Origin: Hymenobacter negativus
GTDB taxonomy: Bacteria > Bacteroidota > Bacteroidia > Cytophagales > Hymenobacteraceae
NCBI RefSeq assembly: GCF_017571495.1
Contig: NZ_JAGETZ010000008.1
Coordinates: 1 to 64,000, forward strand
Direction of reading: 5' to 3'
Length of the DNA: 64,000 nt
Made by a program: the position numbers and the translations under genes. Positions 31,947 to 40,302 of this stretch are shown here, piece by piece. The first letter of the stretch is position 1; each line of letters starts with the position of its first letter. The notes beneath the pieces were generated by a model that saw only the letters and a program-made list of their open reading frames with translations, was not told the origin of the DNA and ran no database searches.

Positions 31947-33881
31947 CTAAAACGCGGGCTCGCCTTCTGCTTCCTCAATCGGGGTTTTGAAGAGTTCAGG
32001 CTGTGCCTTATTCAGGGCTTGGTATTGCGCAGGCGTCAGGTAGATGTAGCCTTCGCCGTCCAGGCAGGAGTAGAACTGGCCGGGGGCGTGCTGTTCCCGC
32101 AGGGCCTGCTGCATCAGCTCCACGCTTTCGGCCGCCAGCCAGTCGGACCGCACGGGCAGTGGGGTGTGGTAGCGTCGCTGGTTGAGCTGGAAGCTGAACG
32201 GCACGGTTGGCGTGGTGGGGTAGTCGGCGCCGAAACCGTCCTGTACCAGGGTGGGGGCAAAGCCGCCGCGCGAAATTGCCACCAGCTCGCGGGTGAGGGC
32301 CGCATAGGGATACGGCGGGTTAGCCGATTCCCAGTCGAAGGCGTAAATGACATGCGGGAAGCTCAGCAGCACCTCTGCATAGCTGGTTTTGGCGCCGCTG
32401 AGGGCGGCGGCTTGGCCCCGCGCGATGTCGGCGGTGGAGAGGTGAGCGAACAGGCCGAGTTTCTGATAATCGGCCACCAGCCGCTCAATAGCGGCGGAGC
32501 TAAACCGCGTGTCGTAGGATTCCGTCGAGAAGAGAGAAAACGAGTGCTCATTGCCCCACAGCTTGCGCTGGGTTTGGGTCATAGCCAGCAGGCCCAGTTT
32601 TTCGTTGCCATGCGGCGAACTGGCGTCGGGTGTCCAGGCCTGGTAGAGGCGCAGGGGGGAGTGGCGGTCGGTGAGCCATTGGTTGATGCTTTTATGAAAG
32701 TTCTCGCTCACACCCGGCCACGCGTCGGGGTTCGGGTCGGAGCCGTCGCGGCGCAGGTAGTCGTGCAGAAAAGTGGTTTCATAGCGCCGGCCATTGGCGC
32801 GGAAGCTGAGCGTGATATTCTGGTCTAGCAGGTCGGAACCTTCGTCTTCGACACTCAGCCTCAGGGATAAATACGTATAGTGAAAATCAGGTAACACGGC
32901 CTGTATTTCCTTAAATAGCAAAGGGTAGAGCTGTTGCGGGGCGTGCGGCAAGGGGCGCAGGTCCACAATGCGGGCGTGCTCGCAGTAGCCCACCACGTTA
33001 AATAAGTCCCTGACCTCATATGGGCGACTTTCCTGCGTGAGGCGCTGGCATTGGGCGGGGCTAAGCTGGCCGGCCTGCTCCAGTTGCCGTAGCCACTGCT
33101 GTTGCCGGGCCTGGTCCTGCGTGTGGGTTTCGCGGCGCTGCATAATGCTCGCGGCAGCTTGGCAAACCTGCATTTCGCTCATGAAGCCACCCTGGTCCAT
33201 CGCCTGCTGCAGCTGTTGGTAGGCTGCTTGGTCCAGCAGGCCCACAGCCAGGAGGTCGCGGGCCGTACGGGAACGCGTTTTGCCCAGGATGCTGCGCCGC
33301 TCATCAATCCAGTGGTGCAGGCCCTTTGCGCCGGATGGCCCAGCCAGCGGTGGGTAAATGGTCCATCCCTGCGGCATGGAGTCTTCGGCCGGAATGGCGT
33401 ATTCGATTTTCAGGCGGGCCGGCTGCTGGTCGTAGTACCAGCGCAGCAGCGCCGATGTGTCGCCACCAAAGCGTTTCAAGGCTTCTTGGTAGCGCACCCG
33501 CGGTGCTCGGCCTTGCTCCGTCGGCTGTCCGGAGCTTCCCGCGATGAATTGGTCGTCTTCGGCAAGCAGCAAATCATCGGCAATGCCCAACTGCCGGTAG
33601 TTGAATTCTGTCTGAAATGCCTCGGCGCAAAAATTCAGAATAGAGGCGCGGTTGGTGCCGTAATGCTCTTGTGAGCGGTGCGTGAGCGGGTCTGTCTGCT
33701 CAAACTTCAACTCGTTCTGCCGCATTTGGCGCAGCAGCTCATCGCGGCCCGCCGCCGTGAGCAGGCGGGCCCGATAAAGCCGTTCGGCGAAAGCTGCTCC
33801 CGGCGCGGCGGTGCGCTGGCCCACAAGCCGGACCACCACCGCCAGCAGCACCGCCAGGCCCAGAATGAGCAGCGCTTTCAT
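31947..33881 (-). CDS. Large membrane-anchored orphan protein
   Basis: A protein of 644 residues. A single N-terminal membrane segment (ALLILGLAVLLAVVVRLVG) anchors a large domain expected in the periplasm, or in the cytoplasm if inserted the other way. The first half is rich in Gln/Arg helices with LLTAAGRDELLRQM, LLDQAAYQQLQQAMDQGG and AGQLSPAQCQRLTQ, which look like repeated short helical hairpins of the pattern L-(S/T/D)-x-A-x-x-x-x-L. The second half is mixed alpha/beta (HYTYLSLRLSVEDEGSDLLDQNITLSFRANGRRYETTFL) and ends GEGYIYLTPAQYQALNKAQPELF. No enzyme motif was recognised. It lies six bases downstream of the SerB-SerA gene on the same strand, so the two are probably co-transcribed. 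Confidence 0.65.
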   Translation of the reverse strand: MKALLILGLAVLLAVVVRLVGQRTAAPGAAFAERLYRARLLTAAGRDELLRQMRQNELKFEQTDPLTHRSQEHYGTNRASILNFCAEAFQTEFNYRQLGIADDLLLAEDDQFIAGSSGQPTEQGRAPRVRYQEALKRFGGDTSALLRWYYDQQPARLKIEYAIPAEDSMPQGWTIYPPLAGPSGAKGLHHWIDERRSILGKTRSRTARDLLAVGLLDQAAYQQLQQAMDQGGFMSEMQVCQAAASIMQRRETHTQDQARQQQWLRQLEQAGQLSPAQCQRLTQESRPYEVRDLFNVVGYCEHARIVDLRPLPHAPQQLYPLLFKEIQAVLPDFHYTYLSLRLSVEDEGSDLLDQNITLSFRANGRRYETTFLHDYLRRDGSDPNPDAWPGVSENFHKSINQWLTDRHSPLRLYQAWTPDASSPHGNEKLGLLAMTQTQRKLWGNEHSFSLFSTESYDTRFSSAAIERLVADYQKLGLFAHLSTADIARGQAAALSGAKTSYAEVLLSFPHVIYAFDWESANPPYPYAALTRELVAISRGGFAPTLVQDGFGADYPTTPTVPFSFQLNQRRYHTPLPVRSDWLAAESVELMQQALREQHAPGQFYSCLDGEGYIYLTPAQYQALNKAQPELFKTPIEEAEGEPAF

Positions 33882-33887
33882 CCGGCC

Positions 33888-35789
33888 CTAGTACAGCACC
33901 CGGAACTTGATGGTGTGCTCCACGGCGCGCAGGGCCTGAATTACTTCTTGGTCGTACTGCCGGTCGATGTCCGTAATCACGTAGCCGATGTGCTCGTTGG
34001 TTTTCAGGTACTGGCCCAGGATGTTGACGTGGTGCTGGGCCAGTACGTTGTTGATTTTGGCCAGCACACCCGGCACGTTGGCGTGGATGTGGATGAGGCG
34101 GTGGGCCTGCTGTGCTGGCAGCTGAATATTGGGGAAATTGACCGACTGCTGGGTGTTGCCGGTGTTGATGTACTGCATGATGCGCTCCGGCACAAACTCG
34201 GCGATGTTGCGCTGGGCCTCAGCCGTGCTGCCGCCGATGTGGGGCGTGAGCAGCACGTTTTTCAGGCCGCGCAGCTCGTTTTCGAAGCTCTCGTTATTGG
34301 TTTTGGGCTCGTAGGGAAACACGTCGACGGCCGCACCGCCGAGGTGGCCGCTGCGCAGGGCCTCGGCCAGGGCCGGCACGTCCACGACGTGGCCGCGGGC
34401 GTTATTAATGAACAAAGCGCCGGGCTTCATCAGGGCAAATTCTTTGGCGCCGATGTAGTTCTCGTTTTCGGGCCGGCCGTCGATGTGCAGCGTCACCACG
34501 TCGGACTGCGCGAGCAGCTCTTCCAGCGTGCGGGCCTTCACCGCGTTGCCGAGCTGTAGCTTTTCGGCCATGTCGTAGTACATCACCTTCATGCCCACGG
34601 CCTCGGCCACCACGGAGAGCTGCGAGCCGATGTTGCCGTAGCCCACGATGCCAAGGGTTTTGCCACGAATCTCGAACGAGCCGCTGGCCGACTTATCCCA
34701 CTCGCCGGCGTGCATCTTGGGGTTCTTTTCGGGGATGCGGCGGGCCAGCACAATCAGCTCGGCCAAGGTGAGCTCTACCACCGAGCGGGTGTTCGAAAAC
34801 GGCGCATTGAACACCGCCACGCCCTTTTTCATGGCTCCCACCAGGTCAATCTGATTGGTGCCGATGCAGAAAGCGCCGATGCCAATCAGCCGATTAGCGG
34901 CGTCGAGCACGCGCTGCGTCACCTGTGTTTTCGAGCGGATGCCGAGCAGGCTCACCCCTTCAATGCGGGCAATCAATTCCTCTTCGTCGAGGCCGCCTTT
35001 CACTTCCTCCACCTGGTAGCCTTCCTGGCGGAAAAGCTCGGCAGCGCGGGCATCCGGATTCTCCAGCAGGAGCACCTTAATGCGGTTTTTGGGGTATGAT
35101 AAAGTCATAGGGAGTCGTAGTTGGTACAAAAATTCATCGAATGTCGGGAGCACCTCGTCGGCATGAGCCACGACGCTGGGCCGACTAACATTCTCGGTGT
35201 AAGCATAAAATCGGTGGGCTAGGCCAGCCTCGCGTATCTGGTAGTCGGTATAACCGTCGCCGAGCACATAGACCGGTCCGTCCAAATCGAGCAACACCAG
35301 TTGGCGAATTTTACCGCCGTCGCGGCTCAACACGTTGGCTGGGTCGCAGCCAGTGATGTTGCCATCAGCGTCGAAGGTAAAGGTGTTGGCCAGCACATGA
35401 CCAGCGGGAATGCCGAACTCGGCCACCACCGGCTCAATGAACTCGCGGAAGCCGCTGCTCACCACGTAAATTCTGTCCGCAAACTGCCGGAAGAAATCGC
35501 CGTTGCGCCGGATGCTCTCGCTCACCTTGGTTTTGAGCCGGGCAATGAGCGGTGCTAGGTGCTCCTCGTTGGCCCCGAGCAGTTCCAACCGCCGGCTCAG
35601 CGACTCCTGAAAGCCAATTTCGCCGGCCATGCCCTGGTCGGTAAGGGCGCGAATTTTGGCTACCCGCTCGGCAGCATCGGGGCGGCCTTGCAGAGCGATA
35701 TCAGCTAGTTCATCGAGGCCTTCGACCTGCGTGAACGTGCTGTCGAAATCGAAAACGAGGTAGGGCAGGGGGGCGGTGGCGTTGGGCAT
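33888..35789 (-). CDS. serA: Fused phosphoserine phosphatase and phosphoglycerate dehydrogenase
   Basis: A protein of 633 residues holding two serine-pathway enzymes. Residues 1 to about 225 are a HAD phosphatase of SerB type: DFDSTFTQVEGLDELA (Asp14 nucleophile, Asp16), VVSSGFREFIEP (motif II) and VLGDGYTDYQI (motif IV). Residues 228-633 are a full D-3-phosphoglycerate dehydrogenase of the E. coli type: GIRSKTQVTQ, FCIGTNQIDL, NAPFSNTRSVVEL, NAD loop GIVGYGNIGSQLSVVAEAVG, the catalytic His in LLTPHIGGSTAEAQ and a C-terminal ACT domain (HIHANVPGVLAKINNVL, ending FRVLY) that should sense serine. An internal ATG at 35108 falls exactly at the junction and could give separate SerA. The middle enzyme SerC is not in this window. 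Confidence 0.92.
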   Translation of the reverse strand: MPNATAPLPYLVFDFDSTFTQVEGLDELADIALQGRPDAAERVAKIRALTDQGMAGEIGFQESLSRRLELLGANEEHLAPLIARLKTKVSESIRRNGDFFRQFADRIYVVSSGFREFIEPVVAEFGIPAGHVLANTFTFDADGNITGCDPANVLSRDGGKIRQLVLLDLDGPVYVLGDGYTDYQIREAGLAHRFYAYTENVSRPSVVAHADEVLPTFDEFLYQLRLPMTLSYPKNRIKVLLLENPDARAAELFRQEGYQVEEVKGGLDEEELIARIEGVSLLGIRSKTQVTQRVLDAANRLIGIGAFCIGTNQIDLVGAMKKGVAVFNAPFSNTRSVVELTLAELIVLARRIPEKNPKMHAGEWDKSASGSFEIRGKTLGIVGYGNIGSQLSVVAEAVGMKVMYYDMAEKLQLGNAVKARTLEELLAQSDVVTLHIDGRPENENYIGAKEFALMKPGALFINNARGHVVDVPALAEALRSGHLGGAAVDVFPYEPKTNNESFENELRGLKNVLLTPHIGGSTAEAQRNIAEFVPERIMQYINTGNTQQSVNFPNIQLPAQQAHRLIHIHANVPGVLAKINNVLAQHHVNILGQYLKTNEHIGYVITDIDRQYDQEVIQALRAVEHTIKFRVLY

Positions 35790-36217
35790 ATGCACAAAGA
35801 TGGGCGCGGGGCCACTTTGTCGGGTTGTTTAGGGCCCAAGTATTTTCAGGTTCTCTAGCGGTTTATGGCCGCTTGCCCTTTTCACCCGGCGTAACAGAAA
35901 GGCGAAGTGCTAGCTGGGTCCGTTCGGTGCGCTGTCTGCACAGGGAGGATTGCGGGTTGGGAATAAAATAGTAGAATGCTTGCTGTTGGCTAGTAATCAA
36001 TCAATTGTTATTGATATAAAATATTATAATATATTTTTTACTTTAGTCAATTCTATCGGAGCTTTTTGAAGTGCCGGAAACTGCACGTATTTCTATAGGA
36101 AAAACCGGACAGTAACTACGCTTTGAAGTCTGCCAGCGCTTCTCTGTTTCTCGGCTGAAAGCGTCAGCGCCATTGAGGAATGGCAGGTTGGTAGTTCACT
36201 CAACTTCACACATTGCT
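35790..36217. other. AT-rich divergent intergenic region
   Basis: A 428-bp spacer between the SerB-SerA gene and the cupin gene. The stretch 35990-36060 is extremely AT-rich for this window (ATATAAAATATTATAATATA and a T7 run), and could be a promoter up-element or a melted region. No ORF or repeat family member was seen. Confidence 0.45.
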
Positions 36218-36811
36218 ATGAAAATGAATCGAAACCATTTCTTGAAAGCCGGTTTGGCCGCCAGCGCATTCCTGGCTTATCCATTTGGGGCGGCAGCCAG
36301 GGCGTTGGCCCGCTGGCGGGTGGGCATAGGGTTTATGGTGAAGGCCGCCCAAGACCGGACCAGCCAACCAATGGCGCTGTTTGATGGCGACACGTTCTGG
36401 ACGAAAATAGCGGCAGCCGATACGGAGGGGGACTTGTACGTGTTTGAGTCGCGCCGCGAGAAGGAGGGTGGCCCCTCACACCACTACCACTTCGAGCAGG
36501 ACGAGTGGTGGTATGTGCTGGAAGGCGAATTCCTGGTTAAAGTTGGCGAAGAGGTGTTTCAGGCCAAAGTAGGCGACAGCGTGTTTGGACCCCGCCGGGT
36601 GCCGCACAGTTTTGCCAAGGTGGGGCCGGGGCCAGGCCGGCTGCTAATGATTTTCCAGCCGGCCGGCAAAATGGAGGAGTGCTTCCGCAAAATCAGCCAG
36701 GGCGCGACGCGCAATATGTCGGAGGCCGAGCAGGATGCCTTTCGGGAAGCGCACGGCTTCAAGCGGGTAGGGCCGCCGCTACGGCAACCCAAGCCCATGA
36801 TGGATAAATAA
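36218..36811 (+). CDS. Cupin domain protein, probably exported
   Basis: A protein of 197 residues. The start NRNHFLKAGLAASAFLAYPF resembles a Tat leader (R-x-x-FLK with one of the two arginines lost) and ends near GAAARA. The cupin barrel follows: PSHHYHFEQDEWWYVLEGEF carries the metal-binding His/His/Glu set, and DSVFGPRRVPHSFAKVG the second motif with the last His. Such single-domain cupins bind a metal and may be dioxygenases, isomerases or binding proteins; the substrate is unknown. The ATG at 36218 is preferred to an in-frame start 15 codons upstream. Confidence 0.82.
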   Translation: MKMNRNHFLKAGLAASAFLAYPFGAAARALARWRVGIGFMVKAAQDRTSQPMALFDGDTFWTKIAAADTEGDLYVFESRREKEGGPSHHYHFEQDEWWYVLEGEFLVKVGEEVFQAKVGDSVFGPRRVPHSFAKVGPGPGRLLMIFQPAGKMEECFRKISQGATRNMSEAEQDAFREAHGFKRVGPPLRQPKPMMDK

Positions 36812-36969
36812 ATAGCGCCGGCCTCAACCCAACTATTTCTCCTGCAATCGGCTTGAAAGCTATATTTTTCCTGAATGCGATAAGAAATCCTCTGCAATAG
36901 GATGAGGCCCGCTGGGCTGAGCGCAAAGATGCGCCGGCGCTACCTTGGGGGCACTTACTTTCTGTGCAT

Positions 36970-37611
36970 ATGAAACCTGCTCTACTGTTACTGTTGGCCT
37001 TACCGCCTGAAATGCCCACAGCCGGCCCGGGCCCGGTGCGCATCACGTTCAGCCCGCTGACAAAACCAGCGTATTTGGAAGCGAAGAAATCGGTGGTTGT
37101 AACCAAGCCAAAGATGACATTTCCGCTTAAAAAGCAGAACGGCCAGCTCACGATTCTTACAACCAAAGGGCCGAAGATTTTTAAAGACATTGTCGTTGAC
37201 GAAGCAGCGAATAAAAGTGGAATTGGAGAAGCCGAGACGCTTATTCACGACTATCTGGGCTACCTACCGGCATTCAAATGCCATTTGCTGCGAGTCAACT
37301 ATTACGAGACGTCTCAATACTTGCTGATTAGTGACTCGGGGCAGCAACTGGAATTGTGGGGCGAACCCATTTTCGCGCCCGACATGCAGCACATCATTGC
37401 TACCTGCATGGGCATTGAATACGGCGGCGGGCAACCCAATATTCTACAACTGCTGGCGCTACGAAACGGTGTGTGGAAACAGGTCTGGAAGCAGGAGCCC
37501 AAACACTGGGAGCCGTACCGAGTAGGTTGGACATCGGCCAATACCTTACTATTGAGCCGAATGATGTGGACTGGGAAAAGCCAGGGAACACCTATACTTA
37601 TTCGCGGCTGA
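36970..37611 (+). CDS. Orphan secreted protein, tandem copy 1, frameshifted end
   Basis: A protein of 213 residues as read. It starts with a short signal-like stretch (MKPALLLLLALP) and then VRITFSPLTKPAYLEAKKSV. It is clearly homologous to the next gene: PLTKPAYLEAKK, TKPKMTFPLKK, YLGYLPAFKCHLL, PNILQLLALRNGVWKQVWK and MMWTGK align throughout. After MMWTGK the frames part. Restoring one A in the A4 run at 37576-37579 would give KPGNTYTYSRLTIQ and a stop at 37620-37622, matching the paralogue's GGTYTYAKLTIRS. As written, the last residues (SQGTPILIRG) are out of frame. No known domain was recognised. Confidence 0.6.
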   Translation: MKPALLLLLALPPEMPTAGPGPVRITFSPLTKPAYLEAKKSVVVTKPKMTFPLKKQNGQLTILTTKGPKIFKDIVVDEAANKSGIGEAETLIHDYLGYLPAFKCHLLRVNYYETSQYLLISDSGQQLELWGEPIFAPDMQHIIATCMGIEYGGGQPNILQLLALRNGVWKQVWKQEPKHWEPYRVGWTSANTLLLSRMMWTGKSQGTPILIRG

Positions 37612-37656
37612 CGATTCAATAGCGCAAACGGAAAACTAATTCAACCCACGCATTTC

Positions 37657-38325
37657 ATGAAAGGCACGCTGCTATTACTGCTACTGCTTCTCAAAATGCC
37701 TCCGGCGGCTACTCCGGGCGCGGTGCGTGTCACGTTTAGTGCGCTGACGAAGGCGGCGTATTTGGAAGCAAAAAAGGTGGCAGTTTTGACCAAGCCGGCA
37801 ATGACTTTTCCGCTGAAAAAAGCACAAGGACGAGTTGTAATCCCCACCGCGAAAGGCAGCAAAGCTTTTCAAGATAATGCAGTAGATGAAGAAAATCCGG
37901 ATTGGGAAAAATATACCTACCTGGGTTACTGGCCACAGTTTGGGTGCCACTTGATATTGCACAACCACTACGAGTGGTCGAACTATATTTTGCTCAATAG
38001 AAATGGTCAGGAGGTAGAATTATGTGAGCCACCTATTTATTCGCCCGACCTAAAAAGCTTCGTCGCGATTTCAAGTGGCATAGAATACTGGGCAAATTCA
38101 AATAGTATTCAGCTATTCCGTTTTCAAAATGGCACTTGGCGCCAGATTTGGAAAGTAGAGCCCGCCGTGGAGCCTGCCACTTGGGAGCCAAATGAAATCT
38201 ACTGGCTTTCTGCCAATAGCTTGATTTTAAAAAAGCGAATGTGGACCGGAAAAAATCCCGGTGGTACTTACACCTATGCCAAGCTGACGATAAGGTCTTC
38301 AGCTAGTACTGCCCACCACCCATGA
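37657..38325 (+). CDS. Orphan secreted protein, tandem copy 2
   Basis: A protein of 222 residues with a short leucine-rich signal (MKGTLLLLLLLLKMPPAATPG). The mature part has VRVTFSALTKAAYLEAKKVA, TKPAMTFPLKKAQGRV, YLGYWPQFGCHLILHNHYEWSNYILL, a SSGIEYW segment, NGTWRQIWKVEP and MWTGKNPGGTYTYAKLTI. The pattern suggests an all-beta domain with many aromatic residues. It is the intact partner of the frameshifted gene 45 bp upstream, from which it differs at roughly half of the positions, so the duplication is old. It is AT-richer than surrounding genes. Confidence 0.62.
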   Translation: MKGTLLLLLLLLKMPPAATPGAVRVTFSALTKAAYLEAKKVAVLTKPAMTFPLKKAQGRVVIPTAKGSKAFQDNAVDEENPDWEKYTYLGYWPQFGCHLILHNHYEWSNYILLNRNGQEVELCEPPIYSPDLKSFVAISSGIEYWANSNSIQLFRFQNGTWRQIWKVEPAVEPATWEPNEIYWLSANSLILKKRMWTGKNPGGTYTYAKLTIRSSASTAHHP

Positions 38326-38529
38326 GCAAAGGCAGCATTCTAGCCTTCAACTGCCCGTAAGCTCCGTTATGCAAGCCGAAACTGAATAATGCGCGCCGCT
38401 GCTGGATATCGCCCTCACGGCTCGGTTTCCTTGACTTCGAGGCCGTGGCTTAAGGCGCTGGCGCGGCTAGACTGGGGCGGCATGGTGCGGAGCGAACTAT
38501 TTATTTTGGCCCCATCCAGCAGCTTGCTT

Positions 38530-39711
38530 ATGAAAGGGATATTATTCATTATTGGGCTGGGCCTAGCACTGCCCACTGTACCGGCTTCGGCCCAAAAAGC
38601 GCCTGCCTTCCACACTCTTGATGGCCGCACGCTGCGCCCGGCCGACATCGACCGCACCGTGCAGCAGCTTATGGATTCGGCCAGGGTGCCGGGCCTGGCG
38701 GTGGCGCTGCTGGAAGACAACAAGGTGCGCTACCTGCACACTTATGGCTACCGAAACCTGGATACCCACGCGCCACTGGAGCCGCAAACGGCCATGTACG
38801 CGGCCTCGTTCAGCAAGGCCGTGTTTGCCTACCTGGTAATGCAGCTGGTGCAGGAAAAGCGCCTCGACCTGGATAAGCCAATAGCCCAATACTTGCCCAA
38901 GCCGCTGCCCGAATACGAAGCCTACCAGGACCTGGCCGGCGATGCGCGGTGGCGGCGCCTCACCGCCCGCATGGCCCTGACGCACACCACTGGCCTGCCC
39001 AACCTGCGCTGGATTGAGCCGGACAAAAAGCTGCGCTTCAAGTTTGAGCCCGGTGCCCGTTACGGCTACTCCGGCGAGGGCCTGCAGCTACTCCAGCTGG
39101 TTGTCGAAACCATCACGAAACAAGGCTTGGTGCAGCTGAGCGAGGAACGGGTTTTTCGGCCTTTGGGCATGCGCCACACCAGCTACGTGTGGCAACCGGC
39201 CTTCGAGCAGAACTACGCCCTGGGCTACGATGAGCAGGGCAAAGCCCAGGAAAAGCGCCGGCGCACCAAAGCCGGAGCCGCCGGGTCGATGGAAACCACG
39301 CCGGCCGATTACGCCACGTTTCTGGCCGCCGTGATGCAGGGCAAAGGCCTGACGCCCGCCGCCAAGCGGGAGATGACGCGCCTGCAGGTGCGCATTCCCT
39401 TCAAAGCGCAGTTTGGGCCGCTAGCCGCCGTGGCCGCACCGGATAGCAACCGCGCCATCCGGCTGGGCTATGGGCTAGGCTGGGGCACGTTTGAGTCGCC
39501 CTACGGCCACGCCTATTTCAAGGAAGGACACGACGATGGCTGGGAAAACCACAGCGTCGTCTTCGACGGACGCAAAGTGGGCCTGCTGCTGATGGGCAAC
39601 AGTTCGAACGCCGACAAAATCTTCAAAGCGCTGCTGGAGAAGCTGCTCGGCGACAAGGCCACGCCCTGGCAGTGGGAGAATTATGTGCCCTATCAGTACG
39701 CGGAAAAATGA
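38530..39711 (+). CDS. Serine beta-lactamase-like hydrolase (class C/DD-peptidase fold)
   Basis: A protein of 393 residues. The signal peptide MKGILFIIGLGLALPTVPAS precedes the domain. The active-site SxxK is SFSK (Ser93, Lys96) in AASFSKAVFAYLVM. The second motif is Y-x-G/N in ARYGYSGEGLQLLQLV, and the third is represented by EGHDDGWENHSVVF, the HxG-like box. MALTHTTGLPN and ERVFRPLGMRHTSYVW are also family hallmarks. Such proteins include esterases, D-aminopeptidases and penicillin-binding enzymes; true beta-lactam hydrolysis is not implied. The ATG at 38530 fits the signal peptide; the upstream frame is not convincing. Confidence 0.88.
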   Translation: MKGILFIIGLGLALPTVPASAQKAPAFHTLDGRTLRPADIDRTVQQLMDSARVPGLAVALLEDNKVRYLHTYGYRNLDTHAPLEPQTAMYAASFSKAVFAYLVMQLVQEKRLDLDKPIAQYLPKPLPEYEAYQDLAGDARWRRLTARMALTHTTGLPNLRWIEPDKKLRFKFEPGARYGYSGEGLQLLQLVVETITKQGLVQLSEERVFRPLGMRHTSYVWQPAFEQNYALGYDEQGKAQEKRRRTKAGAAGSMETTPADYATFLAAVMQGKGLTPAAKREMTRLQVRIPFKAQFGPLAAVAAPDSNRAIRLGYGLGWGTFESPYGHAYFKEGHDDGWENHSVVFDGRKVGLLLMGNSSNADKIFKALLEKLLGDKATPWQWENYVPYQYAEK

Positions 39712-39833
39712 GGATTGGAGCGCCATCTCTGTCACCCTTCGCTGCTCATCATGACAGATGACGTACTAACGCCTGGCTCCAAACGGTGCCCCATTGGGTC
39801 GGGCTTTATCTTGCGGCTCCCAAGCTCCCAGCC

Positions 39834-40190
39834 ATGCCTCAACGTCTCGTTTTCGTGTACAATGCCGATGGTGGCCGTCTGGCCGGGCTCAAGGACATGT
39901 TCCACAAAATCCTATCCCCGGCCACTTATCCGTGTTCGCTGTGCGCCATCACCTACGGCGCCACCAGCATGCGGCCGGAGTGGCGGGAGTTTGTTCAGCA
40001 CCTGCCGGTTCCGGTTGATTTCCTGCACCGCGATGAGTTCGTGCGCGACTACCCACAATGGGCGCAGCACGCGCTGCCGGCCGCTTTCGCATTGGAGAAA
40101 AACGGGGAGCTGACGCCCTTTATTGAGGCCCCGATGATGAATGCGGCCGACCTGAATGGCCTGATGGAGCTGGTGCGGAAACAGCTGTAG
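39834..40190 (+). CDS. Small conserved protein, function unknown
   Basis: A protein of 118 residues. It opens RLVFVYNADGGRLAGLKDMFHKILSP-type sequence followed by YPCSLCAITYGATSMRPEWREFVQ and FLHRDEFVRDYPQ, ending LNGLMELVRKQL. The VYNAD..... HK..SP..Y.C.LC..T.G pattern recurs in uncharacterised bacterial proteins; the CSLC motif could bind metal or form a disulfide. It is probably cytoplasmic. The ATG at 39834 was chosen because homology begins at MPQRLVF. It stands alone between the serine hydrolase and M1 peptidase genes. Confidence 0.7.
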   Translation: MPQRLVFVYNADGGRLAGLKDMFHKILSPATYPCSLCAITYGATSMRPEWREFVQHLPVPVDFLHRDEFVRDYPQWAQHALPAAFALEKNGELTPFIEAPMMNAADLNGLMELVRKQL

Positions 40191-40202
40191 AAGGCAAGCG
40201 GC

Positions 40203-40210
40203 TACCTTTG
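40203..40210 (+). promoter_or_regulatory. Probable -7 promoter box (TACCTTTG)
   Basis: TACCTTTG matches the phylum -7 consensus exactly, 93 bp before the M1 peptidase start. A clear TTG -33 box at the right distance was not seen. Confidence 0.4.
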
Positions 40211-40302
40211 AAACCGGAACGTCACGCGTAGGGGGACCGAAAAGCATCTCAACTGCGCTCACCACGACGGTCTGTTAAATCTTCGTTCAAACGACTGTTT
40301 AC

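Noticed and set aside
35990..36060. AT-rich island as a replication origin
   Set aside because: No DnaA boxes (TTATCCACA type) or dnaA/gidA neighbours were seen; listed only as an AT-rich spacer.
37000..37968. Minus-strand ORFs opposite the tandem orphan genes
   Set aside because: They show no homology to each other as real paralogues would, whereas the plus-strand products align well.
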